Shown here: positions 27,802-37,200 of the stretch, in pieces
How the letters are laid out: every line of letters starts with the position of its first letter
Numbering within the stretch: position 1 is the stretch's first letter
NCBI GenBank assembly: GCA_029261835.1
Contig: JAJDAO010000005.1
Coordinates: 1-48,537, forward strand
Length of the DNA stretch: 48,537 nucleotides
Direction of reading: 5' to 3'
From: Deltaproteobacteria bacterium
GTDB taxonomy: Bacteria > Myxococcota_A > UBA9160 > UBA4427
Made by a program: the position numbers and the translations under genes
Notes under the pieces: generated by a model
Told to the model about the DNA's origin: nothing
The model's input: only the letters and a program-made list of their open reading frames with translations
Databases searched by the model: none

Positions 27802-29979
27802 ATGCCAAAGAGAGCTGCTCTGTGGAAAATGCTACCGCCGGCGTTCCTCTGTGCGATCGTCCTTTCGCCCGTGACTGTCGCGGCTGAAGGCATTCGAATA
27901 CTGGGCGACTGGGAATACGTCAGCTCGCGTACCGATATCACCCAGAAGGACGACGGGACAGAGATAGACCTCAACCATGCCAGGATCTCGCAATTGTACG
28001 ATGTAGACATACAGAAGCAGATCTACCCAAACCTGGATTTTCGCACAGGTGGCCTCTTTGAGTTGCAGGATTCGAGGACGACGCGCAATGGAGCCAAGAC
28101 GACATTCGAGGAGCAGACGGGTAGATACTTCGGCGAGCTCAAGCTGAATACTCCGCTGTACCGAGCCGGTGCAGCCTATCGCAATACTCGAGTGAAGACG
28201 GATCTGACAGATTTGCCCAAGCAGCGCATCTTCCGTGAGCAGTACGACGGTGTATGGGGATGGCGACCGGCGGGCCTGCCGTCGATCAACCTGAACTACA
28301 GTCGCGCCCGCACCTATGATGAGCCGAAGACGAGAGACTCGCTGAGCGGATCGCTTACTCTGAGGAGCGAGTACCAGTACGAGAAGCTCGCGTTCGACTA
28401 CATGTATACGCGAAACGACACTGAGGAAGCGCTCGCCGACTCCGCGCTGTTGAGTCAAGTGCATCACGGCGGCGTTCGCTATTCGACCAGGCTCTTCGAC
28501 GGCCAGCTCTCAGTCGCTGGCGCTTCCTCGATGAGCTATCGAAGTGTCGCGCGATCGGGGACAGGTGATATCAAGCTGCAGACGACTTCTCCTCAGAGCT
28601 GGTTCTATCTGCTGACTGACCTCACACCGGACGACAACTTACCCGGCGAGTTCGAGGTTGTTGGCGCTTCGAACCCTCTCACGAGTGTGGATATCGGCTC
28701 GGACGGCCCGGACAACCTCGTGAGCTTCGGGCTGGCGTTTGCTTCTCCGACTGAGGTAGACACGGTTCATGTCCTGCCGCTGGAAGACGTTCGCGATCTC
28801 ACGTTGGCATCACCGAGCGAGATCAGTGCTGGCGCGAGCAATTTCAGCTGGCAGATCTTTAGCAGTGATGATCAGGAGACCTGGACCGAACACACCCCCC
28901 GGAGCGCGGTGTACAGTGCGTTCGAGAGCCGCTTCGAGATCGAGTTCGATTCCGTTGAGGCGGGCTACATCAAGGTCGTAGTCGAACCACTCGCGGATGT
29001 CCCGCAGTCACGAAAGATTCTGATCTCCGAGGTGCGAGCATTTACCACCATCCCCCGGAGCGCGGGGCTCGAGATCACGGAGCTCGATCAGACCTACAGC
29101 TTGGGGCTTGGTTGGACCGCCTCGGAGAAGACGACGGCGAGCTATGACACCTTCGTGAAGGTCAGAAGCAGTGAGCCGCTCTCCACGAGCAGGACGAGAG
29201 TGTCGAATAGCTTCAGCGTTCGACACATCATCAGCCCTGTGTTCGTCGGGAATGCGCGCTACCTGACGTCGGCCGACACGGACTCGGAGAGACCCACCAC
29301 GATCCAGCACTCCTATGTCGCCTCGATCAGGGGCGACTACCTCGATACGTTCAGGCAGACGCTCAGCTATAGTGGGTCGAGCAGTAGCGAGATAGGGGGT
29401 TCCAGCACGACCAACACCCTGTTCCTGCGCAATAAGGCGGATCTCTACAGAGACTGGAGCGTCAACGTCGACGGGGGCTTCTCGTGGAACAGCCCGGCCG
29501 GCGGCGGAACGTCTACGAGCACGCTTCTCAGGATCGGAACGCATTTGGTGCCGAACAGAAGGATGAACCTTCGTCTCGACTACACGATTGCGAGAAACTC
29601 CCAGACGGGACGCCCGGTCAGTCGCGATCAGACGGGCAGCCTCCAGGCGTTTTGGCTCCCTGTGCGGACGCTGAGCTTGTTCGCGGCGGTTTCGTTGAGG
29701 GATAGAGATACGGGTGCTGGGAGTGAGGCTCCGACCGTATCGCAGGACTATGCGATCAATTGGGCTCCATTCCCGGACGGCGCCGTGCACTTCGCGCTTC
29801 GCTACGGCCGGGCGATGAGTACCGAGGGGCGTGAATCCGAGACCCTCACGCCGGAGATCAGGTGGGAAGTCGCACGTGGGATAGTGGCGAGCGTGACGTA
29901 CAGTACTGGCACGGTCGAGACGGCGACAGAAACGAGCGATGTGAATACGTTCACCGGGAAACTCAGAATCGCCTACTAG
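27802..29979 (+). CDS. Outer-membrane beta-barrel with inserted discoidin-like domain
   Basis: 725 aa. Signal peptide LPPAFLCAIVLSPVTVAA. Residues 30-285 and 415-725 show alternating amphipathic strands of 9-12 residues, many with aromatic ends (RYFGELKLNTPLYRAGAAYR, SLSGSLTLRSEYQYEKLAF, RMNLRLDYTIARNSQ, VHFALRYGRAM), and the protein ends in LRIAY, a typical barrel C-terminus. Between them residues about 285-415 look like an F5/8C discoidin domain (NPLTSVDIGSDGPDNLVSFG, SNFSWQIFSSDDQETWTEHT, GYIKVVVEPL, SEVRAF). No CxxC/MtrB-type motif is seen. I infer the pore for the cytochrome or electron conduit, perhaps one of the channel-like Osc proteins. It leads directly (30 bp) into the CsgG-like genes. 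Confidence 0.75.
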   Translation: MPKRAALWKMLPPAFLCAIVLSPVTVAAEGIRILGDWEYVSSRTDITQKDDGTEIDLNHARISQLYDVDIQKQIYPNLDFRTGGLFELQDSRTTRNGAKTTFEEQTGRYFGELKLNTPLYRAGAAYRNTRVKTDLTDLPKQRIFREQYDGVWGWRPAGLPSINLNYSRARTYDEPKTRDSLSGSLTLRSEYQYEKLAFDYMYTRNDTEEALADSALLSQVHHGGVRYSTRLFDGQLSVAGASSMSYRSVARSGTGDIKLQTTSPQSWFYLLTDLTPDDNLPGEFEVVGASNPLTSVDIGSDGPDNLVSFGLAFASPTEVDTVHVLPLEDVRDLTLASPSEISAGASNFSWQIFSSDDQETWTEHTPRSAVYSAFESRFEIEFDSVEAGYIKVVVEPLADVPQSRKILISEVRAFTTIPRSAGLEITELDQTYSLGLGWTASEKTTASYDTFVKVRSSEPLSTSRTRVSNSFSVRHIISPVFVGNARYLTSADTDSERPTTIQHSYVASIRGDYLDTFRQTLSYSGSSSSEIGGSSTTNTLFLRNKADLYRDWSVNVDGGFSWNSPAGGGTSTSTLLRIGTHLVPNRRMNLRLDYTIARNSQTGRPVSRDQTGSLQAFWLPVRTLSLFAAVSLRDRDTGAGSEAPTVSQDYAINWAPFPDGAVHFALRYGRAMSTEGRESETLTPEIRWEVARGIVASVTYSTGTVETATETSDVNTFTGKLRIAY

Positions 29980-30009
29980 CGGCGATGCAGGCCAGAAGGG
30001 AGGTCGGTG

Positions 30010-30582
30010 ATGGGACGGGAGAATCTCTGCAGAGGGCTGGCCAGCCTGTCGCTACTCATCCTTCTATCGGGATGTGCGGCGACGGACAACTATATCGAGC
30101 CGAATATGGACTTTGCGTCCGTAGAGAGCGTGGCCGTGCTGCCCTTTGCCAACCTCACCGGAAACGAGGATGCTGCGGAGCGGGTTCGGGACACGCTGAT
30201 GGGCATGTTGCTCGCTACCGAGGCAGTCTATGTATTGCCGCCCGGCGAAGTCGCTCGCGGCATCTCGAGGACGGGAGCGATTCCGGCAGACGGCCCGTCG
30301 GCGGAGCAGATCAAGAAGCTGAGCGGCGTCTTGAGTGTGGAGGCGATCATCACCGGTGTACTAAGAGAGTACGGAGCGGTGAGATCGGGATCCACATCGG
30401 CAAATATGATCTCACTCAGTCTTCAGATGATCGAGGTCAGCACGGGCAGGGTCGTGTGGTCGGCGTCGGCGACGAAGGGCGGCATCACGCTGCTGGACCG
30501 CCTGTTCGGCGGAGGCGGTGAGCCCATGAACGCGGTGACGGAAGAGGCTGTCGATGATCTGCTCGACCAGCTCTTTCAGTAG
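30010..30582 (+). CDS. CsgG/GNA1162-like lipoprotein, single domain
   Basis: 190 aa. GGGAGG six bases before ATG 30010. Lipoprotein signal LASLSLLILLSGC. The rest is one domain of the CsgG/LpoB/GNA1162 type: VESVAVLPFANLTGNEDAAE, RVRDTLMGMLLATEAVYVLP, LSGVLSVEAIITGVLREYG, ISLSLQMIEVSTGRVVWSAS. CsgG proteins form the curli secretion pore in the outer membrane; smaller relatives are envelope lipoproteins of diverse roles. The 3' end overlaps the next gene by 29 bp, so translation is coupled. It sits between a barrel and a second CsgG-like lipoprotein, so it may be a channel subunit for nanowire export. It lacks an obvious CsgG transmembrane hairpin, so pore formation is not established. Confidence 0.75.
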   Translation: MGRENLCRGLASLSLLILLSGCAATDNYIEPNMDFASVESVAVLPFANLTGNEDAAERVRDTLMGMLLATEAVYVLPPGEVARGISRTGAIPADGPSAEQIKKLSGVLSVEAIITGVLREYGAVRSGSTSANMISLSLQMIEVSTGRVVWSASATKGGITLLDRLFGGGGEPMNAVTEEAVDDLLDQLFQ

Positions 30583-32236
30583 AGCGTCGTGTCTCGGCGC
30601 GCTCCTGGTGTTCTCGGGTTGCGCGTCGTGGAGCGGGCCTGTGGGAGCGCCGCTTGCCTTCGTATCGCTGACTTCGGATGCGCAGGGGCCGGGGGTCGCG
30701 CGCTCGGCTGCGATTCGGTGGACCGCCCTTGCCAACGGGGGGGTCGGGGCTCGCAGATATGAGTTCAGAAGCTTGAACGGCACCGCCGAGGTGGTGGAAC
30801 AGGAGGGAACCTTTGCGACTTGGACATGGAATCCGAGGAAGGCCGGGACCTTTCGGTTGAGGGCCAGAGTCACGGACAGAGCGGGTGCTGTCGTGGACAG
30901 CGAATGGTCAGCCCCGTATGTCGTCCTGCCGCCGATCGACAGGAGCGCTCGCGTCGCCGTCTTGCCCGTGGACAATCTGACCGGAGACCGGGCGCCGGTG
31001 AGAGCGCTGGATGGATCGCTGCGCGAGCACTTGCGAGGATCCGGCTTCGATCTCCTCGACGATGAGTCCCTTGATGAGTTCATGAAGCGCCACAGGGTTC
31101 GGAACACGAGTGGCTTGAGTCAGCGGGCCTCGCGAGGGCTGGCGACGGAAACCGGGACCGAGGCGCTCCTGCTGACATCGCTTGTGGCGTATGCAGATCG
31201 AGAGCCGCCGAGGGCTGCGTTGGCCGCAAGGCTGGTCGCGCTGCGTGAGGATCCGGAGATCCTGTGGACGGACAGCGTCGGCCTCTCCGCGGCAGAGACC
31301 GCCGGGCTGTTGGGTCTTGGGCGTGTGGGAGAGGCCGAGCTTCTGCTCGAGAAGGCCGTTCAGGACCTCACTGCATCCCTGGTGGAGTTTCTGCCCGAAT
31401 CACTGCCCGCTCCAGCAGCGCTTGGCGCAGCGAATGATGCGGACTTCGACGGGGTGGAGAATAGCGATGACGTCTGTCCGGACTTTGACGACAACGTCGA
31501 CACCGACGGTGACGGTCAGCCCGACGGCTGCGATCGGTGTCCTGCCGATCCCGCTGCTGGCTCGGGCGGAGAGGGTGCCTGCAGCAGCAGCGATGGCAAG
31601 AATGGCTGGGCGAACCTGGCCCACCAGGCTCAGCCCGAACCGTGTGCCCGGTCCCCCTTCGACGACGACGAGTGCGACGACGGGGTGCTCTGCAGAACTG
31701 GGGATCTTCCCTGCGACTCGAGTTCCGAGAAGTATCGCCCTCGGACGTTCTACCGCTCCTCGTCCTTCGATACTTCCCGGAGATACTCCGTCGTCGTGCT
31801 GCCGTTCCGGAACCTCAGCGGGAGAAGGAATGCAGGGAGAATCCTGAGTCTGCATTTCGTGGAGCATCTGGCGCGAAATGCGAAGCTGACAGTCGTCGAG
31901 CCCGGGCTCGTGAGAGAGCACCTACTGAAGTACAGGATCATCATGCGAGCGGGGCCATCACTCGCGAACACGGATCTCATCTCGAGGGGCGGTTCCCTGG
32001 ACGTCGATCTGGTCCTCTCGGGAACGGTATTCGACTATCAGGATGCCATTGGCGCTCCCGAGATCGATTTTTCGGTGGAAATGATCCAGGCGCGAAGCCG
32101 CGAAGTGGTCTGGCTCTCGCGAAGCCGTCGGCACGGCGACGAAGGGGTCTTCTTCTTCGACTGGGGCCGCGCACATACGGCTCATGGACTCGCCTCGGAG
32201 ATGACGGCCAAGACGATCGAGCTGATGATGCGATGA
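30554..32236 (+). CDS. Large lipoprotein with two CsgG-like domains and a TSP3 insert
   Basis: 560 aa. Lipoprotein signal CLGALLVFSGC. Domains in order: an Ig/fibronectin-like part (residues 35-125, TFATWTWNPRKAGTFRLRAR); CsgG-like domain 1 (about 130-270, RVAVLPVDNLTGDRAPVRAL); a calcium-binding thrombospondin type 3 stretch (about 293-330, DADFDGVENSDDVC, DTDGDGQPDGC); a Cys-rich linker; CsgG-like domain 2 (about 410-560, YSVVVLPFRNLSGRRNAGRI, DVDLVLSGTVFDYQDA, ARSREVVWLSRSRRHG). With the upstream lipoprotein this gives three copies of the same fold in tandem, suggesting a hetero-oligomeric outer-membrane assembly. It overlaps the previous gene by 29 bp and ends 122 bp before the chaperone gene. 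In Geobacter the channel-like OscEFG genes occupy this position. Confidence 0.75.
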   Translation: MICSTSSFSRASCLGALLVFSGCASWSGPVGAPLAFVSLTSDAQGPGVARSAAIRWTALANGGVGARRYEFRSLNGTAEVVEQEGTFATWTWNPRKAGTFRLRARVTDRAGAVVDSEWSAPYVVLPPIDRSARVAVLPVDNLTGDRAPVRALDGSLREHLRGSGFDLLDDESLDEFMKRHRVRNTSGLSQRASRGLATETGTEALLLTSLVAYADREPPRAALAARLVALREDPEILWTDSVGLSAAETAGLLGLGRVGEAELLLEKAVQDLTASLVEFLPESLPAPAALGAANDADFDGVENSDDVCPDFDDNVDTDGDGQPDGCDRCPADPAAGSGGEGACSSSDGKNGWANLAHQAQPEPCARSPFDDDECDDGVLCRTGDLPCDSSSEKYRPRTFYRSSSFDTSRRYSVVVLPFRNLSGRRNAGRILSLHFVEHLARNAKLTVVEPGLVREHLLKYRIIMRAGPSLANTDLISRGGSLDVDLVLSGTVFDYQDAIGAPEIDFSVEMIQARSREVVWLSRSRRHGDEGVFFFDWGRAHTAHGLASEMTAKTIELMMR

Positions 32237-32358
32237 GTGCGTTCCTTGCAGAGCCAGCGGAAGAACCCGCGAGAGAGCCCACAACGAAGCTCACGGCCGC
32301 AGCACCCGTTGCAGGGCGACCGAATGAAAGCCACCGTATTGCACGCGCGAGGGAGCCA

Positions 32359-34137
32359 ATGAAGTCGATAATCCTGTCCACCGTCACTCTGCCCATACTG
32401 CTCTTCGGGCTTCCCTGTCTTGCAGAGGACGCCAGCGATGAGCCCGCCCATACGGCAGAGCCCGCAGATGCGGCAGAGAGCGAAGAAGTGCTCATCAGCC
32501 TAGAAGTCCCGCTCAGCTCTCCTCTTTTCTCCGAGACTCCGATCGCGGTCGTAGAAGACGACGTGATTACCGTCGGCGAGCTGATGGGAACCCTTTCCGC
32601 CACCCACGCGGGCCGATCGCAAGAGGGAAGCTCGCGCAAGAAGGACTACGCCAGCCTGCTGGACCGGATCATTACGACGCGGCTGATCGTGCACGAGGCC
32701 CGGGCGATCGGGTTCGATGAGCTGCCCGCGATTCGGAGCGAAATCTCGTCATACTCGACACAACTTCTGATCTCCACCGTGATGTCCCGACACCTCCTAG
32801 ATGTGGAGCCCGATGCTGCCGAGGTGGACAAACTCTACAGGACGATGTCGCGCGAGCTTCTGCTCGAAACCCTGAAATTCGCGAAGGAGTCCGACGCGCT
32901 GGCGTTCCAAGAGCGGCAGAAGTCCGGGGAGGATTTTCAGAAGTCAGCGGAAGCCTTCATCGAAGAGCGTCGAGCAGAGGGGCAACTCGGCGGGCAGGAG
33001 TACGTGCGATTGAAGGACATGCTGCCCGCGGTCGCCCAATCGGCCTTTGCGATGGAGGTCGGCTCCGTCAGTGAGATCTTCACTGCACAAGGCGGCTTTC
33101 TCCTCTTCCGTGTTGTTGATGCTCGCTTCTACGAGGATCCTTCGCTGCGGGCCGAGGCCCGCGCGAAGGTTCTCGAGCCGTTGAGAAAGCAGAAGGGAAA
33201 CGAGTATGGCGAGCTGCTCGAGCAGCGGCACGCGACGGTGGACGAAGCACTTTTCGAGGAAGTGAGCTTCGAAGCGAAGAAGGTAGGTTTCCTCTGGTTC
33301 AAGAAGGAGAAACCCGTTGACTACGAGAAGCTACTGCTGGACGAGAGGGTGCTCGCAACGGTGCACGATGAAGAACCCCTGATCATCACGGTCGCCGACC
33401 TGGCGAAGGAGCTGCAATCGAAATTCTACCATGGGGTCGATAATTCGCTCGAGGGGAAGAAGGATCTCGACAAGAAGAAGCGGATCACCTTGAAGAACAT
33501 GGTGTTCAAGAGAGCCGCACAGCTGGAGGCACGAGCCCAGGGGATCGATGAGTCGGTGGGGTACCTCGCCGCGGTCGATGAGCACACGAACTCCTTGCTC
33601 TTCGGGGCATTCATCAAGAAGGTCGTCGCTCCGGATGTGAAGATCTCGGAAGAGGAGGTTCGGCAGCACTTCGAAGAGCATCTCGGCGAGTTCTCGACGC
33701 CGAAGATGGTTCGATTGAGAGGACTCGCCTTTCACACCCTGGAAGATGCGGAGCGTGCCATGAAGAAGATGAGAAGGGGAGCTGATTTCTCTTGGGTTTC
33801 CGCAAATTCACGTGGCCAGGTGAACAAGGATGCAAAGGGGCTCCTCGTTTTCGACGATAAGCTGCTGACGGTTCCAGCCGTGCCCGAAGGCTTGCGCGAG
33901 AAAGCCAAGAAGGCGAAACAGGGTGACTCGCTACTCTACTCCGATCCAGACGGGTTCCACTACGCGATCAGCGTGACGAGAGTTTTCGCTGCCACGCCGA
34001 AGCCCTACGAGAGTGCCAGAGAAGAGATCGGCAAGGAGATAATGGGCGAGAAGGTCAGAGAGCTGGTTGCCGACTGGGGTTCACAGCTCAGAGAGGGCTA
34101 CGAGACCAGGGTGTTCCTCTCTGCACTTCCAGAGTAG
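32359..34137 (+). CDS. Periplasmic PpiC/SurA-like prolyl isomerase chaperone (OscH-like position)
   Basis: 592 aa. ATG 32359 follows GAGGGAG and gives a signal peptide (SIILSTVTLPILLFGLPCLA); a start at 32233 would not. The protein has the SurA pattern: a long helical N-terminal domain (IAVVEDDVITVGELMGTL, LDRIITTRLIVHEARAIGFD) followed by two parvulin-like units. Unit 1 lies at about residues 145-245 (LLLETLKFAKESDALAFQER, GGFLLFRVVDARFYED). Unit 2 lies at about 430-570 (EVRQHFEEHLGEFSTPKMVR, GDSLLYSDPDGFHYAISVTR). It should bind and fold secreted proteins in the periplasm. In Geobacter sulfurreducens the prolyl-isomerase chaperone OscH binds OmcS and is needed for nanowires; this gene is the natural counterpart. 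The giant cytochrome gene follows after 103 bp. Confidence 0.85.
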   Translation: MKSIILSTVTLPILLFGLPCLAEDASDEPAHTAEPADAAESEEVLISLEVPLSSPLFSETPIAVVEDDVITVGELMGTLSATHAGRSQEGSSRKKDYASLLDRIITTRLIVHEARAIGFDELPAIRSEISSYSTQLLISTVMSRHLLDVEPDAAEVDKLYRTMSRELLLETLKFAKESDALAFQERQKSGEDFQKSAEAFIEERRAEGQLGGQEYVRLKDMLPAVAQSAFAMEVGSVSEIFTAQGGFLLFRVVDARFYEDPSLRAEARAKVLEPLRKQKGNEYGELLEQRHATVDEALFEEVSFEAKKVGFLWFKKEKPVDYEKLLLDERVLATVHDEEPLIITVADLAKELQSKFYHGVDNSLEGKKDLDKKKRITLKNMVFKRAAQLEARAQGIDESVGYLAAVDEHTNSLLFGAFIKKVVAPDVKISEEEVRQHFEEHLGEFSTPKMVRLRGLAFHTLEDAERAMKKMRRGADFSWVSANSRGQVNKDAKGLLVFDDKLLTVPAVPEGLREKAKKAKQGDSLLYSDPDGFHYAISVTRVFAATPKPYESAREEIGKEIMGEKVRELVADWGSQLREGYETRVFLSALPE

Positions 34138-34141
34138 TCGG

Positions 34142-34181
34142 ACTTGAGTAGAGCCTCGCGAAGCGCGAACTGAATTCAAGT
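34142..34181 (+). terminator. Nested hairpin between chaperone and giant cytochrome genes
   Basis: Outer arms ACTTGA/TCAAGT and inner arms TCGCG-AAG-CGCGA form a structured element in the 103-bp gap. No T-tract; it may limit read-through or protect the message. Confidence 0.35.
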
Positions 34182-34240
34182 GGAGCTGCGACAGCAGCGA
34201 TCAGGCAATAGTACGCAAGAATGGGATGACCTGAGAAGCA

Positions 34241-37200
34241 ATGTTCAGCGGACAATCACATACTAGAATAGTCTACACAGGCCTAGTCATCTTCTGCTGC
34301 AGCCTCCTCTTCCTGAGTGCTGCGACATCCTCTGATGCAAAGAAGCGCAAATTCCAGAGAAAGCAGTGTCTCGACTGTCATGAGGAGTTCGTCGAAAAGT
34401 ATTTCTCGATGGACAGCATCCATGACGTCGTGAAAGACAAGAAGTGCGAAGGCTGCCACCTGCGTCACGGGCTCGTCGGCAAGTTGCTACTGAAGGAGGA
34501 GCGCAACGACCTCTGTTTGGAGTGTCATCCGGCGGAAGATCTACAGCTAGACGCCGGAAGCGTACACACAGCGCTGAAGAAAGAGACGTGCATCTCGTGT
34601 CACAATCCGCATGCGTCCGACTCGCCATTCCTGCTGGCCGCAGAGGGTAATGCCGTTTGCTTCGAATGCCATCAGGAGGAGGACTACAGCAAGGACGTGG
34701 CTCACGAGGTAGTGGGCGAGGACGGCTGTCGGGCCTGCCACTTCGCCCACGCATCCAGCGAGGAGAATCTGCTGACGCAGGCTCCGACGGAGCTCTGTCT
34801 TTCGTGCCACGAGATCGACACGGATGGATTCGAGGCCGGCCATGGCGGATACGCAGTGGAGGAGAGGTCATGCACAGTCTGCCACGATCCACACAGTGCG
34901 GCGCAAGAGAAGCTGCTGAAGACGAGCTCCCATGACCCAACGGCCAGTGCCGAGTGCGACGCGTGTCACAACGAGGCGTCCGAGGCCGATGCTTTTGGCG
35001 TTCTCGATGAGGGTGCGGAGCTCTGCTTCACCTGTCATGACCCGGAGGACCTCGCCGAGAGCACCGCTGTGCAGCATGAGCCCTTTGAGGAGGGTTCGTG
35101 CCTCGAGTGTCACGATCCGCACACTTCCAACCAGCAGTCGCTGCTCGTAGAGCCGAGTCTGGAGCTCTGCCTCGGATGCCATGAAGAGAAGGGAATGGAG
35201 GTAACGACGGAGCACGAGCCGTTCGAGAGCGAGGAGAGCTGCGTGTCGTGCCACGCGCCCCACGCAGCAAGTCACGACGGCCTCTTGAGTTCCACGCCCG
35301 GTGAGCTGTGTCTCTCTTGCCACGAAGAGACGCAGGAGAAAGCGCAGAGTCTGGACAATCTTCACGATCCATTCGAAGAAGCGGAGTGCGGCGAGTGCCA
35401 TAATCCACACGGCTCGAACGCTCCAAGCATGCTGGTCGATCGGCCGGACATGGTCTGTTACTCATGCCACGTGGAGCTCGAAGCCGAGTTCCTGCAGTTC
35501 AACACACACACGCCCGTGCAGCGGGGAAACTGCATTGCCTGTCATAGCGGGCATGGGTCGAATGAGCCGAACTTTCTAAAGGCCAGCGAGTCGGATCTCT
35601 GCGTGGATTGCCACGAGGAGCTGATGGAGGAGGATCCGAGAGCGACAGTTCATGATCCATTCGAAGGAGGCGAGTGCCTGACGTGTCACAACCCGCATTC
35701 CAGCCCCGAGGCTGGCGTGCTGAATGATGCGCAGAGCGTCTTGTGCTTCGAGTGCCACGACGAGATGGGGGACGAACTGTCTGCCGCAGAGAGCAAACAC
35801 AAGCCTGTCGCAGGCGGTGAGTGCACGAGCTGCCACAGCCCGCACAAGGCAACTCTGGATACGCTGCTGTTGGCCAAGAGCCCGGATCTCTGTCTCGGCT
35901 GCCACACAAAGCTGGAAGAGAAGATCGAGGCGGAGAGAGTGCACTCACCGGTGGAGGAGGACTGCCTGGAGTGTCATTCTCCGCACTTCTCCGCCGATCA
36001 GCCGCGGCTCTTCGTCGCACCACTGCAGTCGCTGTGCGCAGAGTGTCATGAGGTGGACGACGACGACTTCAAGGAGGCGCACGGCGGGATAGAGGCTTCG
36101 GCGGTGCAATGTACCGCGTGCCATGCTCCACATACGTCGAAGGATCCGATGTTCTTCAAGGAACAGATGCATTCCCCGTTCGTGAAGCGCGAGTGTGGGG
36201 AGTGTCATGTGGTTCCGCCGGAGAAATCGACACACGAGCTGAGGCTGAGAGACGGTGCGGAGGGAGAGCTGTGTATCGGCTGCCATGACGAGATGCAGGA
36301 GACTCTGAAGAGAGCTTCCGTGCACACGCCGGTAGAGGATGGGGAGTGTTCCTCATGTCACAGCCCGCACACTTCCGATTATGAGAAGCTGCTTGCCGCG
36401 ACGCCGGAGACGATCTGTTACGAATGCCACGATGACATCGTGCCGTCGGGCGCGTTGAGCGTCCATCAGGTCGTGGTCGAGGGTCAGTGTGTATCGTGCC
36501 ACGATCCGCATGGCTCGGACAATGAGATGAATCTGGTGCGCGCCGGCAGTCAGCTCTGCTTCGGGTGTCACGAGGAGATGGGCGACAGGACGAAGAATGT
36601 CGAATTCGAGCACGAGCCTGTAACGGAAGACTGCCTCGAGTGCCACAACCCCCACGCCTCAGAGAGCGGCCCGAAGCTTCTCAAGGATGCACAACCGGCT
36701 CTGTGCTTGGAGTGCCATGAGACGGACAAGTCCGTCTTCAAGAAGAAGCATGAGAACTATCCGGTGGAGACGGGTCGCTGCAGCTTGTGTCACAATCCCC
36801 ATGGTTCCGATACGAGGGGGATACTCTACGACAACGTGCACGACCCGGTCGCAGAGCGAGAGTGCAATGAGTGCCATGAAGATGCGACATCGTCGACCCC
36901 CTTTGCACTCAAGGAAACTGGCTATGAGATCTGCGAGGGATGCCACTACGAGATGGTGGCGGACACGTTGAACGAGAGACGTGTGCATTGGCCACTGCTG
37001 GACAAGACCGGCTGTATCAACTGCCATACGCCCCATGCCTCTGCGCAAGAGAGTCTCCTGAAGAAACCGATGCTCGACCTCTGTGGCACGTGCCACGCGG
37101 ATACTGTGGCGCGTCAGGAACGCTCGCCTACCGAGCACCCGCCGGTCGCGGAAGGCGAGTGCATGGAATGCCATTCGCCGCATGCCTCCGAGAATCTCTT

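Noticed and set aside
31537..32358. Long N-terminal extension of the prolyl-isomerase gene
   Set aside because: It lies mostly inside the CsgG-like gene in another frame; the start at 32359 has a ribosome site and a signal peptide.
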